A stretch of DNA of 64,000 nucleotides. Origin: Albifimbria verrucaria (taxonomy: Eukaryota; Ascomycota; Sordariomycetes; Hypocreales; Stachybotryaceae). The first letter of the stretch is position 1. The number at the start of each line of letters is the position of its first letter. Location of the stretch: contig JAHREC010000007.1 of the NCBI GenBank assembly GCA_020081605.1, forward strand, positions 124,001 through 188,000, in the 5' to 3' direction. Below are positions 1 through 10,645 of this stretch, piece by piece. Made by a program: the position numbers and the translations under genes. The notes below the pieces were generated by a model that searched no databases, was not told the DNA's origin, and saw only the letters and a program-made list of their open reading frames with translations.

Positions 1-412
1 GTATTCCTGTGCAGACATGGCCGTCGGAGTCGGAGTCTGAACCGGAGCCGCTATCATCCGGTGGCTTATCCAGGATGTTAGAGCCTATGTTTTTATGCGA
101 TATAGAACAGCGAATGCTATGTATAGCTTTCCTGATGTAACTTACAGGTTCTACGGTACCACATTTTGTGAGATCAAATGATGGACAACAAGTAGCGTCC
201 GAGGTGCCTTCATTGATGCAAACATACCCAAGCTCGCAGCAGCCGCCTCCGCAACAGCCATTGATCGGGCAACATCCATCTCCGTTGTCACAGGGAAATG
301 TCGTGACGTCGCATGTCGAGAAAGGAATAATGGGAGTCGTGGTGCCTTGGGCAATAACTTGGCGTAGTAAAATTGATAAAAGCACTATTGTGCGCACGAG
401 AGTCTGATACAT
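1..412 (-). CDS. Small secreted cysteine-rich protein, 3' end beyond window
   Basis: Start codon at 412 opens a hydrophobic signal peptide (MYQTLVRTIVLLSILL, ending near VIAQG). A compact Cys-rich domain follows, with CC pairs in the order CDV...PCDN...CCPI..CCGGGCCELGYVC...CC...C. A phase-0 intron fits 145 down to 65: donor GTAAGT, branch CTAAC 15 bases before acceptor AAG. Exon 1 is 412-146 and exon 2 runs from 64 off the left edge, coding an acidic Ser/Asp repeat (PPDDSGSGSDSDSDG). Secretion is inferred from the leader. The Cys-rich module followed by a Ser/Asp tail resembles unassigned fungal cell-wall or effector-like proteins; the function is unknown. Reading through the intron would also stay open, so the splice is an inference. 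Confidence 0.6.
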   Translation of the reverse strand, partial: MYQTLVRTIVLLSILLRQVIAQGTTTPIIPFSTCDVTTFPCDNGDGCCPINGCCGGGCCELGYVCINEGTSDATCCPSFDLTKCGTVEPVSYIRKAIHSIRCSISHKNIGSNILDKPPDDSGSGSDSDSDGHVCTGI

Positions 413-1269
413 GATGAAAACTGGGTATAATTATGCGAAACGCGACAGAATGGCCACTTGGAATTACGCTGATCATACGGAAATAATTATATAAGCAACC
501 TCGACGAATTCTTTTCCTCTTATAAGACCTGTGTATATATTATTTATAAGTTGCCACGGCGCTGTTCCGAAGTGAGACCCAGGGAGGTGAGTTGAGTCGC
601 AAGACTAATCCAGAACGGGTTTGAAAGATACGACTGGACTGAATTAGGAATAGCTTTGTAAATAGTTTCTCTCGTGGCTGCGGTCGAGAGCCTCTTGCGA
701 CCCATGCAAGGATGCTCAGCTCTAATCGATAGACTGTATTATCAAGAGCAGCTGAGGCTTGGATTTACAAGAGCAGCTGACGCTTAGATTTACAATAGCA
801 GCTGTATATAGCCTAGCGTCTATTTAACAAACTGCACTTTTATTATAATAACAACTGCTAATATCTAAGGCGATTATATATATATTAAATCAAATATTCT
901 ATTAGATTTTATTTTCAATTAGGGATATTATTAAATATTATAAGATTTATAATTACATAGTTTTGTATTTATTTTGATTACTATAATTTTAACATAAATA
1001 GTTTTATACAATTTTGTTATATTAATAATTATGGTATTTTAACTTAAGCCCCGCCTGGTACAGTCCTAAGTACTAGGGGCTTGCTGTATTAAACCGAGTA
1101 CTCGTATAAGTTATTCTTGGTTCTGAGAAAGCTTGTAAGTTTGAGAATCATTCCTGGTATCCGAATCTCCAACTTTTCCTCTTAAGACCATGGACCATCA
1201 TCCATGGGCCTTTGCCCGAATCAGATATAGTTCTGACTAGCATTTCTGGACAGTTCTCGTTGGAAAATT
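413..1269. other. Intergenic, mostly AT-rich
   Basis: Upstream region of the minus-strand gene at 412. From about 830 to 1050 the sequence is almost pure A/T, as in RIP-degraded repeats. I see no gene here apart from the short tandem repeat at 744-804, listed separately. Confidence 0.6.
744..804 (+). repeat. 25-bp imperfect tandem repeat, 2.4 copies
   Basis: Units start at 744, 769 and 794 (partial). Each opens AAGAGCAGCTGA and closes GATTTAC, and units 1 and 2 differ at only a few positions. The third unit is truncated after AATAGCAGCTG. It lies at the edge of an AT-rich block. Confidence 0.8.
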
Positions 1270-2330
1270 TGCTACGATACTCACATCAACATTTACCGAC
1301 TTGTCCTTAAAAGATGCAATGGTAGGCACCCTAGAAGGGCTCCTTACATCAAACGATGTGTCGCTTCCTTCGATGACACTGGGTAACCCTGTGCCGAGCG
1401 CCCAATTTTATTTTCCGCAGATTCTCAAGACCATTGAGTCTTCCAAGGGTCCACACTATGCAGCTCTTTACCTCATCGTCTCTTCCACTCAATTTCTGCT
1501 ATATTGGAAATCCGAGTAAAGCAAGGCACTTAAGGATTCAGCATTCGTGGCTCTCAACGCTGCTGAAAAGAACTATCCTGAGCTATAACTCGCAGTCGAT
1601 GAGCTTTGGGACATTCTAAGGGATCTTTCAGATGATGATCATGCCCCTAAAGCTCTCGATGCTCTGTTTACGTCAATGATATCGGCCCAGCCCAAAGGTC
1701 ATGTCCCTTGTAGAATGCTTCAGGAGCATTCGAGCGCTAAAGCAGCCGATCAACGCCCAGTTGTCCCGGAAGGTTATGAACGCTTACGATGTCATAACGG
1801 CTCCAATGGAGACTCAAATGGAGAGCTAATCGACCTGCTTATGGATCAGATTGGTTTGTTCATATTTAATCGATTTAGAGCAATGATCAAATTGATAGTG
1901 TCAACATGAGAACGAGCGCAGCTGGCAGAAGGCAACAGAGAAACGAAGGGGACGATGAAGAACTTGTGAGAGAGTTTCTGCACCTCTGCCGGCCTCCGGC
2001 CAGCTCTGAATCAACATGCAAACATATCGCCGACCGTGAACGTGATGATGGAATCGGTGGGGATCTAGCACGGGTTCTTCTGGAACGCTTATGGCGTCCA
2101 CGCGTTTTCTTTTAGTTGGTTCCACGCTACGTCATGGCTTACTCCATAAGGTAGCAACTATTTACACTGACATTGCCTCGGAAGATGCACCAGCTTCAGC
2201 TCAATCAATCTTTCCCTGGAACCCAGATCGCGGCCTCTAAAAGTTAGATTTCCTCCGCAAGCGGCAGAGTGATACTGGCACGAATCTTGAGACAAGGAAT
2301 CTTCAGCCGAGTTCGATCCTTTTGCACTGC
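1270..2330 (+). other. Possible decayed coding remnant, unidentified
   Basis: Several adjoining open stretches on the plus strand look protein-like but are separated by stops: about 1301-1519, then a frame around 1530-1680 that includes LAVDELWDILRDLSDDD, then 1676-1909 and 1906-2115. No domain is recognised and no start or splice plan joins them. They may be parts of one decayed gene or chance openings in GC-normal sequence between two AT-rich blocks. Confidence 0.2.
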
Positions 2331-2391
2331 CCAAAGAGCATTTGCCTGGCTGAGTGGGAAATCTTCAACCAAATCTTGTTACAATAATATG

Positions 2392-2412
2392 TATATATAT
2401 ATATATATATAT
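2392..2412. repeat. (AT)n microsatellite
   Basis: About ten uninterrupted TA/AT dinucleotides at the start of an AT-rich block reaching about 2590. Confidence 0.85.
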
Positions 2413-2719
2413 GTAGCCTTTAATGTATTGTTTTAAAAAATAAATATAAATTATTATGAGAAATAATAAGATAAATTATTAATTAGGTATTTAAGATTTA
2501 GGTTATTTATTAAGATAGAATAATAAAGAAATTATAAATATACTGTAATCAAGCTATTAAGCCTTTTCCTATTATAGCTACTTAGAATTCAATTATCGCC
2601 TATCCCTTTTCTTTAGGTAGAGCCCTTTCCCCCATACTATCAAAATCATTATCTACTAGCCGACGTATCTTATAATAAATAGGCTGAGCAGACTAGACCG
2701 CCTGGATATGTCTCGCGTA

Positions 2720-5433
2720 TCAAATAAATATAAGATCTTCCACCTCTTTAACATACTCATCCTCCATAATCTCGCCTAGCATCATTCCTTCAATATAGGC
2801 TTCCCCTTCATGCGATATGTAATCGACCCATGCGTGCCCAGCACCTTGGAAGCAATAATTGGTCGCCCGTGTCCTATGAGTATGATTACTATGTCCCCAG
2901 TAATGACACTATTAGGCACAAGACCCAAGAAGCCGAGCTCTGAAACCATAAGCCTTTTCCTCTTCGTGCGAACCGCCATGGTCTGCCTCAGAGCCCGTGC
3001 AGAGGGGTTTTCGGCATCAGAGAGAGCCGAAGTGCCATTCCAGTTCGGCAGGTACTCCAAAGAGGCACGCCTCCAAGCCTCAGTTCGGCATTCGCGGCCA
3101 TGAAATGTAGCGATGGGTCCATGCTGCGCTGGTCATTCACGAAAGACTCGAGGAAGCCGGAATGCTCATGGTTGTAGCGTAGATAAACCCCGTTTTCATC
3201 CGTGCCAGCGCTGAGACATGAAGCAATTGCGGCGCGTTGAGTGACTCCGTCCAGCGGCCATGGTGGAGATTTCGTCGGCTGGACCAGTTCAGGTTTGAAT
3301 CGCGGGCTTAGAGAGTCTGGGTCAGGCACACCCGAGCCTAAGGCGCTAATCCCACCCAGACCATCCACCACGTCAATGACAAAACCACGGATGCTCAATT
3401 TGCGGTCTATACTAAGGCTTAAAACAGGGTTGACATCGTCCATAGTTCGCCAGCCTACTGCTAGAAAAGGGTGGTATTTGTGGCCTGCTCGGAATGTGCC
3501 CTCGATGATGCCCGTCTCTCGTCCCGATGATAGATCAGGTACGAACGACGGTAACTTCTCACGCCTGACCTCAGTCTTTGTGCCATCGATCTCTAATTTA
3601 TATTCGATGAGCTCGTCTGTTGCGCCGTCAAGAAGGCAGAGGTAGTCCAGAGACTCCTGTCCCTTGAGGCCGACACATGCCGCCATGAATTCGCCATAAA
3701 CCTTGACAAGCGACTTCTTCGAGTCGTGCTCAATGCCAAGGCTCGGTAGACACGGGAGCTTCAGGATGCCAAACACGCGATCTTTGGGGTCGCTGCACTT
3801 TGCGTAGGCTATGAGTTTGTACACTTGCCACAGCACATTGCCACGTTGCGGCCCTGCCGTTGGCCCACTGTTGAGGCGCGTTCCTACGCTGTGTGACAGA
3901 CCTATGTCTGCCATACCAACGATTCGAGGGATGTATTTCCTGTGCCAATCAATCTCAAGCTGTGCGATCTTTGCAATGTGCAAGACGGTGTTGTGGATGT
4001 CGATGTAGCCCGCACCCCGTATCCCAGAGAGTACTTGGGCGAAAACATCGCCGATGGCCGCGAGGACAAAGGCCGTGTCACGGACATACCGCCACTCAGT
4101 CACACGGTCGCCCAGCACGAGTGCCATGTCTGCTGTGCCCATGACGAGCTCTTGCACCATCCATAGTCGGCGCCAGTACGTGAGCGCAAAGAAATCGCCC
4201 AACAGTGTTGCCTCATTGCGGGTGAAGACGAGCCCTAGATCTGACTTCCGCGCCCAGCTTATGAATGTCTCCAGCTTCATCTTGAGGCTCACAGCTGTCT
4301 GCTCGCGGTGCGAGCTCGCAAGGTAGAGATTGGTGTTGTCAAATGCTTCCTGGTATTCCATGCGGTAGAACATCGCGTACTTTTGCACCAGATCCACCGC
4401 CTGGTATAACTGCTCATTCCCTTCCCCAGCCATACAAGTACGTTGCCAGCCCGCTGATAGATAGCGGTCATGATTTTCATCTGTTCATCCCTCTCTTCGG
4501 GTGACTCCTGGTTGATGCATAACGCGTCAGCCCAGAGATAGCAGCCGTCGATGAATTGCGGCATGACACGTAGTCTACGCAGTGCCGCGTATAAATTTGT
4601 GCGGATGTAGAAGGGGAGGAATTCTGCATCTCCGCCTATATCCTGACCTTCCTTCGTGATAGAATCATGTTTCACAAGGATCTGGTGGGTGGCAGGGCCT
4701 TCGCCCCATTCATATGAGAGCGCAACATAGTTGCCAACATCGTTGTTCCATTGAAATTTTGGCCCATACGCCTGTCGCCGCAGTGGAATGGGACTCGGGC
4801 CTTGCTGCTGCTGTGCTGGAGCTCGTTGTTGGATCGATGCCGGAGGTTGAGCGGGAGTCGTCGACTTGCGGCTGAATAGCTTGCGGATTCTGGTTTTGAT
4901 GCTGCTGCCTGTTTGAGCTACAGGGCCATCACCAACCCCTCCTCGTCGCTATCACTAGCAGGCCATGTTATCGTGAAGCCACCGCCCATATCTTCCGACT
5001 GCGCCACCATGTTCGCTATGCCTTCAGCGAGCAGCGTCGGTCGGTTCATCAGAAGGCTCGTGCTCTCAGGCTTGATCCACGGCGTGCCGTCCTCGCGCTC
5101 GGGAATCAAACCCGCCTTTGCATCTTCTACTAGCCCAAGCGTATGGGGCGTCACCACCGCCTCCGTTGGACGTTTTCTAACCAGCGCATGGAAGTTGACG
5201 GATGGAAATCGGGACACCAGCGCTTCCTTGGGAACGCCGGGTGCCAGGTGAGATTCGGAGATCTGGAGGTGGGTCAGAGTGCACCTAATCGGACAGATGT
5301 TATTGATATCATCCGGTGGCTTGGGTAAGATCCTGAGCAAGCGGATGGTGTACGGCTTTTCTCGATCGAGTGGTCTGTATTTGAACTTTGAACCGTGAGC
5401 TGTGCGGTCCTCAGCGATTGTAGCACCGGCCAT
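2720..5433 (-). CDS. HET-domain (heterokaryon incompatibility) protein, frame broken
   Basis: HET-6-type protein of about 900 residues. Start at 5433 gives MAGATIAED, then the family opening YRPLD...IRLLRILP. The HET core lies further on: YVALSYEWGEG, CYLWADALCINQESPEERDEQ and VLVWLG, then WRRLWMVQELVMG. The C-terminal block (KRKRLMVSELGFLGL, GDIVIILIGHGRP, GEAYIEGMMLGEIM) is classic, and the stop is at 2722-2720. Residues between the opening and the core form a long insertion with a Gln/Pro-rich linker. The reading frame changes about four times: near 4925, at the G run 4427-4424, near 3085, and near 2850. Every change is in the one-base-short sense. HET domains trigger cell death on non-self fusion. 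Either this is a null allele or the assembly dropped bases; no intron explains the 4425 break. Confidence 0.8.
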
Positions 5434-7175
5434 TACGCGTGAAGAAAGGCAAGGCCCACGTCGTTCGCAGTAGTCCTAGCAGTAAGGCCTTGTTGAGGTC
5501 GCGCTCATGACGCTGGACCTCCTCCTCTATGAGTGGTGAAGAAGGGTTAACTATATAATTGAGAATGGATGTTAAAGACCTCCCCTTCTCGAAGTATACG
5601 AACTATGAGTGGGAGTAGCGATGAATGAGGAAAAGGATGGCAGAGGGACTCTGCGTTGCATACCTATGTAGGCTGTATCCAGCGACAAGAAGTGGGGCGG
5701 CGCGAAGACAAGGCTTGCGCTCAGCCGCAGCGCCTAGGACAGGAGTTTCCTCGGTCTAACCCGCCGCAACACCACCCACTCCTCCACGGGCGGTGCCCAG
5801 ACGTCGATACCATCTTCGGCCGTTTCCTGCTGAAGACTCTCAGGTCCTCGATTACAGCCAAGGGGGATCAGGCTGGATGCAGAGCAGATCCGTTTAATCA
5901 CCTTACTTCCGTCATACCTATCTCCCGAGAGAAGGCACATAGAGTGTGTTATGCACATCGTTGAACTTTATACTGAGAGCTATTGTCGTTGATGGCCGGT
6001 CTCTGCTCGTGGCGCACAGTTTCGAGCTTGCACTGCGGTGATTCCAGCAAGAAGAAGGGTTAGTACCTTCTAGACGAGCCAATTGTGCATCAACCAAGAA
6101 GATGACATCGAGAAGAGCTTTTGGGTAGCGATGATGAGTGGGGAAAGCGATTAGAGTAGGCTTTTCCCTTGATAATGGCAAGTCCCACCCGAGCCGACCT
6201 TACTTGAAAATGGTTATATAAACTCGAGTAGAGTCTTTTTGTTTACCCACAATACGGGGGGTCGAGTTCATTTCCCAGCAGGGTAGGCTCTGGGAGAAGA
6301 TTCTCCCATAGCCGCCAGTCCATGGCTCGAGTGCACGCAATGGCTCAGGATATATAGAAACATTCGAGAGGACATCTTACATACAACCAAGCGGTTGCTG
6401 GTCCGCGTATTTAGTATAACTGTATAAAAAGACTTAGTCCTAGGTCAAGGGGCACAAGACAGGCGTACCGATATTATTAGCTTTTTAAGGACGAGCAAGA
6501 GCTTGCTTGTATGTTAGGGGTGGTTAATTTAATGCCTGGCCGATTCGAAAGTACAGCTCAATATAGTAGCAGATTTGGTAGCTGTCGATTATAAACTTCA
6601 AGAGTTAGAAATTCCAGCCGAGGGCATTCACTGTGATGACTGAACCAAGTATAGAGAATACAGCTCAAGATCTGCGAGTTGGGCAGCTACTCTTCTCTGA
6701 AAGGCTTCGGCTTTGAGATAAAGCAGACGATGGCGAATGTCGCGAGATTGAAAGTTGCGATTGCTGTGTGAGAATCAGGTTGGCTATGACATTTCGTATG
6801 GAGTAATGGACCTGTATATTTAGGAAGATACGGGTAAAGGCCTCAGATAGGCATAGTTATCAGCCGGGATATCGTCACTATTGGATGCAGTACGAATTCC
6901 GTGACCATTCTTGTTCGGCTTCTCTTTACTTAAACCTTAGGATTGGAGATCTACCTTCCATGGAGAAAGAGTATCACTGACGGTTGAACTAGAAGAGCTA
7001 GGGCATCATATATATCTCTTAACTAGCCCTTCAAATGCACTTCTTCTCGTGTGACTGGTAGATAACCATTGGTTCATTGTAGTAGTAGAACATAGCCACT
7101 GCGGCGGAAAGTCCTATCGGGAAACCCAGCCTAGTGTAATGAAGCCATTGTATCAGCCAGATCATTCTTAAGCTA
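5434..7175. other. Intergenic, no supported gene
   Basis: Promoter side of the HET gene, then unassigned DNA. Open frames at 5656-5964 (+), 5734-5958 (-) and 5918-6181 (-) overlap one another and show no domain. Around 6575-6700 a plus-strand frame reads LVAVDYKLQELEIPAEG and then hits stops; it could be a relic, but I cannot name it. Confidence 0.5.
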
Positions 7176-7481
7176 CTACTTCCTACAAGCTGTCAAAATA
7201 CTAATTGCTCTGGCCTTCTTTAGCTCTGCGAAAGAACCTTTAATCTTTATGCCATCAATCACAACTGCACATCCGCCGTGACAAGCTGCGTATGCGAGCG
7301 CGTCCTTGGTAAGCGACTTGCAAGCTTCAGAGCAGTGAGGCACTTCTTACTCAAAAACCACAGTTCCATCAGGCAAACAACGAGTCTGTCCCGCAGAGTT
7401 TTCGTCCGACGTACCCGAAGCGGCACAAGCCGTTGAATAGGTAATGAATATAATAGTAGTTAAAACTATATTAAATTTGCT
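7176..7481 (-). pseudogene. Broken small secreted cysteine-rich peptide
   Basis: Read from 7481 down, the frame gives a signal-peptide-like leader (KFNIVLTTIIFITYSTACA) and then a Cys-rich peptide ending at the stop 7178-7176. The expected ATG before KFN reads AGC, and an in-frame TAA lies at 7349-7347 between VVFE and EVPHC; CAA-to-TAA would be a RIP-type change. The second half carries CSEAC...CHGGC, that is C-x3-C-x12-C-x3-C, an alpha-hairpinin-like spacing, followed by a Lys-rich tail ending LTACRK. The upstream flank is strongly AT-rich, as expected next to RIP targets. Secretion is inferred and the function is unknown. An unseen upstream exon could supply a start, but the internal stop remains. 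Confidence 0.55.
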
Positions 7482-8954
7482 AAATAGGGTTAAGCTACAA
7501 AAGAGATTTTAATAATATTAATTAAATAATATAATTCTTAAAAAGCTTTTTTTTTTTTGTTACTCTTATTATTGTTATTTATTTATAGAAACATTTAAAT
7601 TATTATCAAGCTTTGATTGAATTAACTTTCTACCCTACTCCCTACCCCTTCACAGCACACGGTTATAGTCGATGTTATATCGCATTAATCTGTAGGTCGT
7701 TGTGAACTTGTCAGAAGGGGCTTGTTTAACACGCGTAAGCTCCATCCAAGCAGGCTGAATACGAAATATGCTCTGATCCACTGGAAATAGATGCCGTGTG
7801 AATCCTTGCAATGAGAAATCAACGCGCATGCTGGGGTTGGACATCACACAAATCGGGCGGATTACCTTGAAACATCGCTGTACGACGCACCTCATTACTT
7901 GAAGGGGCTAGAAGTGTTGCAGCAAACATGACAGAGGGAAGAGAATAGCTCCTAGACTGGATCTAGGCAAACCTTGTCTACTCTTTGTCTTTACAAGGTT
8001 CTTCCACTCGATAGGACACGAACATCTGTCCTGAAACAGCCTATTATCTCTTGTTCATTTCTCTGAACCCACCTGATATACTCTTAGTAACATATTTCCT
8101 ACTCCATTCAAAGACTTGTACCACATCTGCGCTGCTTGGCTCCCTTCTCATCTTGCCATTCCGAGGTTTTTAGGTCATGGAGCGCATCCGGAAGCCAGAT
8201 GGGCTAAACATGGGTCCCGGCATGACGATCGGCAAAAGAGGAGAGTCATGGATGCTGAAGAATAGTGACCAACTAGCGAAACAGTACGGTGAGATGCACT
8301 CTGGCGCATGGGTTGAGTCCCTCCCACCATCGTGGACGCCATGTATCCAATTATGCGGGCTCAGCCCCAGGTGAGCTCTTCTTGATTGTATTTCCTCCAG
8401 TTTCCGAAATCTTAGTTTCGTTAGTACGATGCACCTACCAATATCTATGCATTGAGGCGTATGAGCTGAGCTGTGCCAAGCAGAAATTGGCATGGCGCTG
8501 ATGATCTTTGACGAAATGAGAGGTTTCCCTTTATTTGAACGGTGGCGCAGGTAATGAAGCTGCCCAATCGGCTCGCTATCTCTGCAGGCACAGCCAAGAT
8601 TCAGTGTTCTTGAGGCAATTCGAGTGGTGGAATGCTAGGCAATGACCCAAGCCACTGATTTAGTAGGCTTACGCCGGCCTGCTTGATAGCCATCGACGGT
8701 AGGATTCAGCCAATTCTGCGTGCCGCCCGCTCCGGATACCAAGCGGAGTAATGCGGCCTTAATTCTGAGGGTTAAGTCGGTCACAGTGACTGACTTGTAT
8801 AAGAAAGAGAGCATTTGCCATGCTCGTATAACAGACCTTCGACTGCCTCGCTTTTTATTGCCTTAGACATATATCACTCCTGGTACAGACAACACCATTC
8901 ATATAGACAGAAGTCTCATTTCTTTTTGAACTTAAAGTCCGCAGATCGTCCATC
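7482..8954. other. Intergenic with AT-rich block
   Basis: AT-rich to about 7640. Minus-strand frame 7895-7650 (81 codons, ending YNIDYNRVL) and plus-strand frame 8177-8374 (65 codons) have no recognised family or convincing gene context. The last 200 bases are the promoter of the peptide gene at 8955. Confidence 0.45.
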
Positions 8955-9193
8955 ATGAAACTGTCTCTAACAATCGTGTTCTTGGTGGGAGCCGTCGCTG
9001 CTGCACCGGTGAGCCAGGCAGATGATACTTTTGATGTGAGTAGACCGTGATTTAGGGGTTCTCTGCTCATTCTATTTCGCAGGCCTGCTATAGCAAATGC
9101 ATTGGAGAAATCGCAGGCAGTTGCTTCGGGAACATGCCTATATCTTGGGCTACATGTCAGAGTGTCTGCAGAATACGATGCAGCAATCCGTGA
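8955..9193 (+). CDS. 63-aa secreted six-cysteine peptide
   Basis: Exon 1 is 8955-9035 and exon 2 is 9083-9193. The 47-bp intron begins GTGAGT and ends TTTCGCAG, phase 0. The signal peptide MKLSLTIVFLVGAVAAAP is followed by a short acidic pro-like stretch (SQADDTFD) and a mature part with exactly six cysteines at residues 29, 33, 41, 52, 56 and 60. The spacing is C-x3-C-x7-C-x10-C-x3-C-x3-C, which implies three disulphides and two CxxxC helical pairs. Length, leader and cysteine count fit fungal secreted peptides (effector, antimicrobial or signalling candidates), but no named family is recognised. The open reading frame is intact across the splice. The related CxxxC layout in the broken gene 1.5 kb upstream suggests, without proving, a local family. 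Confidence 0.75.
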
Positions 9194-9560
9194 TAGTTTG
9201 AGGGTAGACAATATAGTAATATACTTCGCATTTATTAAAACACCTAAGGAAGGGAAAGGAAGAATTATTGAATAGCTTTGTATATTAATTAAGTCATCTT
9301 TAAATCTACAATTAGATATTTAGGCTTATATGTATATATATATAAAGTATACTTAAAATTACAGATATTTTTATAAAATAAATATATAAATAAACATTTC
9401 TTAAATTATCTATATTATAATTTTTGTAATTTTCATTAATATAATAATTACATTATTTAAATAGTATAAATATTACCTTGTAAGAAGTTTTTTTAAAAAT
9501 CTTATATATATATATATACATATTAATATATATAGTTTTCCTTCTTTATATATATATTTA
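9194..9560. other. AT-rich block
   Basis: Nearly pure A/T with TATATA runs from about 9270 to 9560. No gene seen. It may contain the ruined 5' end of the relic that starts at 9561. Confidence 0.7.
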
Positions 9561-10011
9561 GATAATTCGCCCGCTAACGATCTCATTGCCATTCCCATCA
9601 TTCCAGATCCTCGCAAGGCGATTAGAGTCGAGGTTGAGATCCCCGCCGGTATCCCGATTATGCCTGGCGTCACCCGCTTCGTCAAGTACACACCTGGAAC
9701 TTGCCTCACGGAGCCTTCCTTTAGTTATATTGATGGCCGCACGTATTAGAGCTGCAACAATGGTATCTAGACCGACCCCACCCCGGTTACACGGACGAAC
9801 GCCATCTACGCCGCTAGTGAAGCTGACAAGCTGCACCTATACATTCCTCCCTAAGGAATTCAACCTTTGGTAGCTCTACGGCAGCGATTGTAGGACAGGG
9901 AGTGCGGTTGGAGGATATGTGGTTCAGGTAGCCTAGGATAACTCAGAAATCTTAGAGGATAAGACGGGTAGTACGAATTTAGGATATTGCCTCACCATAT
10001 CAGTATTGTGA
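9561..10011 (+). pseudogene. RIP-mutated secreted-type protein gene, four TAG stops
   Basis: A single plus-strand protein can be followed from about 9561 to a terminal TGA at 10009-10011, with four cysteines in its latter part (GTCLTEP, SCNNG, GSDCRTG, GYCLTI). It is interrupted by TAG at 9747-9749, 9768-9770, 9871-9873 and 9934-9936, and by one frame change near 9850. Each TAG would be CAG (Gln) before a C-to-T change in a CpA context, which is the RIP signature. The frame is lost upstream in a TATATA block, so no start codon survives. The C-terminal part (VGGYVVQVA, then a short acidic stretch and GYCLTI) suggests a secreted beta-rich protein. The family is not recognised. All four nonsense changes being of one type argues for mutation rather than sequencing error. 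Confidence 0.65.
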
Positions 10012-10645
10012 TTTTTATACTTGATTCCCATGGTTCCCATTAATCGTTCCATCATTGCGTGTCAAATCTCATATAATCCCTGGCTGCCTGTAAGATCGAT
10101 CCACCCATTCTACTCCAGCATCTGTAGAGTTCTCTCGGCAGGTCAGAAAGACAGCCGTCAATGACATAACCCAAGGCCTAACCCGAAGCTACCTACCCTG
10201 AACTGACTTGAAGAACTCAGAACCGCAAACCGCGCATCTAAATCTTATACTAAATAAGTATTTGGAAATATGAGAAAATTCATGTTTTTTACTTTCTTTC
10301 TCTGTATTCCAATGTAGGCATGTTTCTCAATTCTCGTCAACTATACATATCATAGTCTGAACCACCCTTCAAAAAACGACGATTACGGTGAACACTGGAG
10401 TCCAATAACCTGTCTCTATTGTGATATTCCACACAAATATAGTGCACATGCAAATATCGAATTAACGAATTGCAATTTATTGATTCAAAGGTGAAATATC
10501 ATGGTAATTCCTGTCCATCTGTGGAAGGCTGTGTCTATTCACTGAGCTCTCCACTTGTATCGACCAGTATGCTGCCGGTGGTTCAAACTTTCATTTTAAC
10601 ACGTCTTGGGAGATGTCAACTCGGTGGCCGTCCCGGGCTAAAGAA
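10012..10645. other. Intergenic, nothing recognised
   Basis: Separates the RIP relic from the 3' end of the GH35 gene. It holds only a short open frame at 10470-10652 (+) without domain support. Confidence 0.5.

Noticed and set aside
6250..6300. GGGTCGAGTTCATTTCCC, similar to a tRNA T-arm
   Set aside because: No matching acceptor stem or anticodon arm upstream, so not a tRNA.
7650..7895. 81-codon minus-strand frame ending YNIDYNRVL
   Set aside because: Looks protein-like but no family, start context or neighbour supports it.
8177..8374. 65-codon plus-strand frame with ATG
   Set aside because: No leader, domain or splice context, and an opposite-strand frame of greater length overlaps it.
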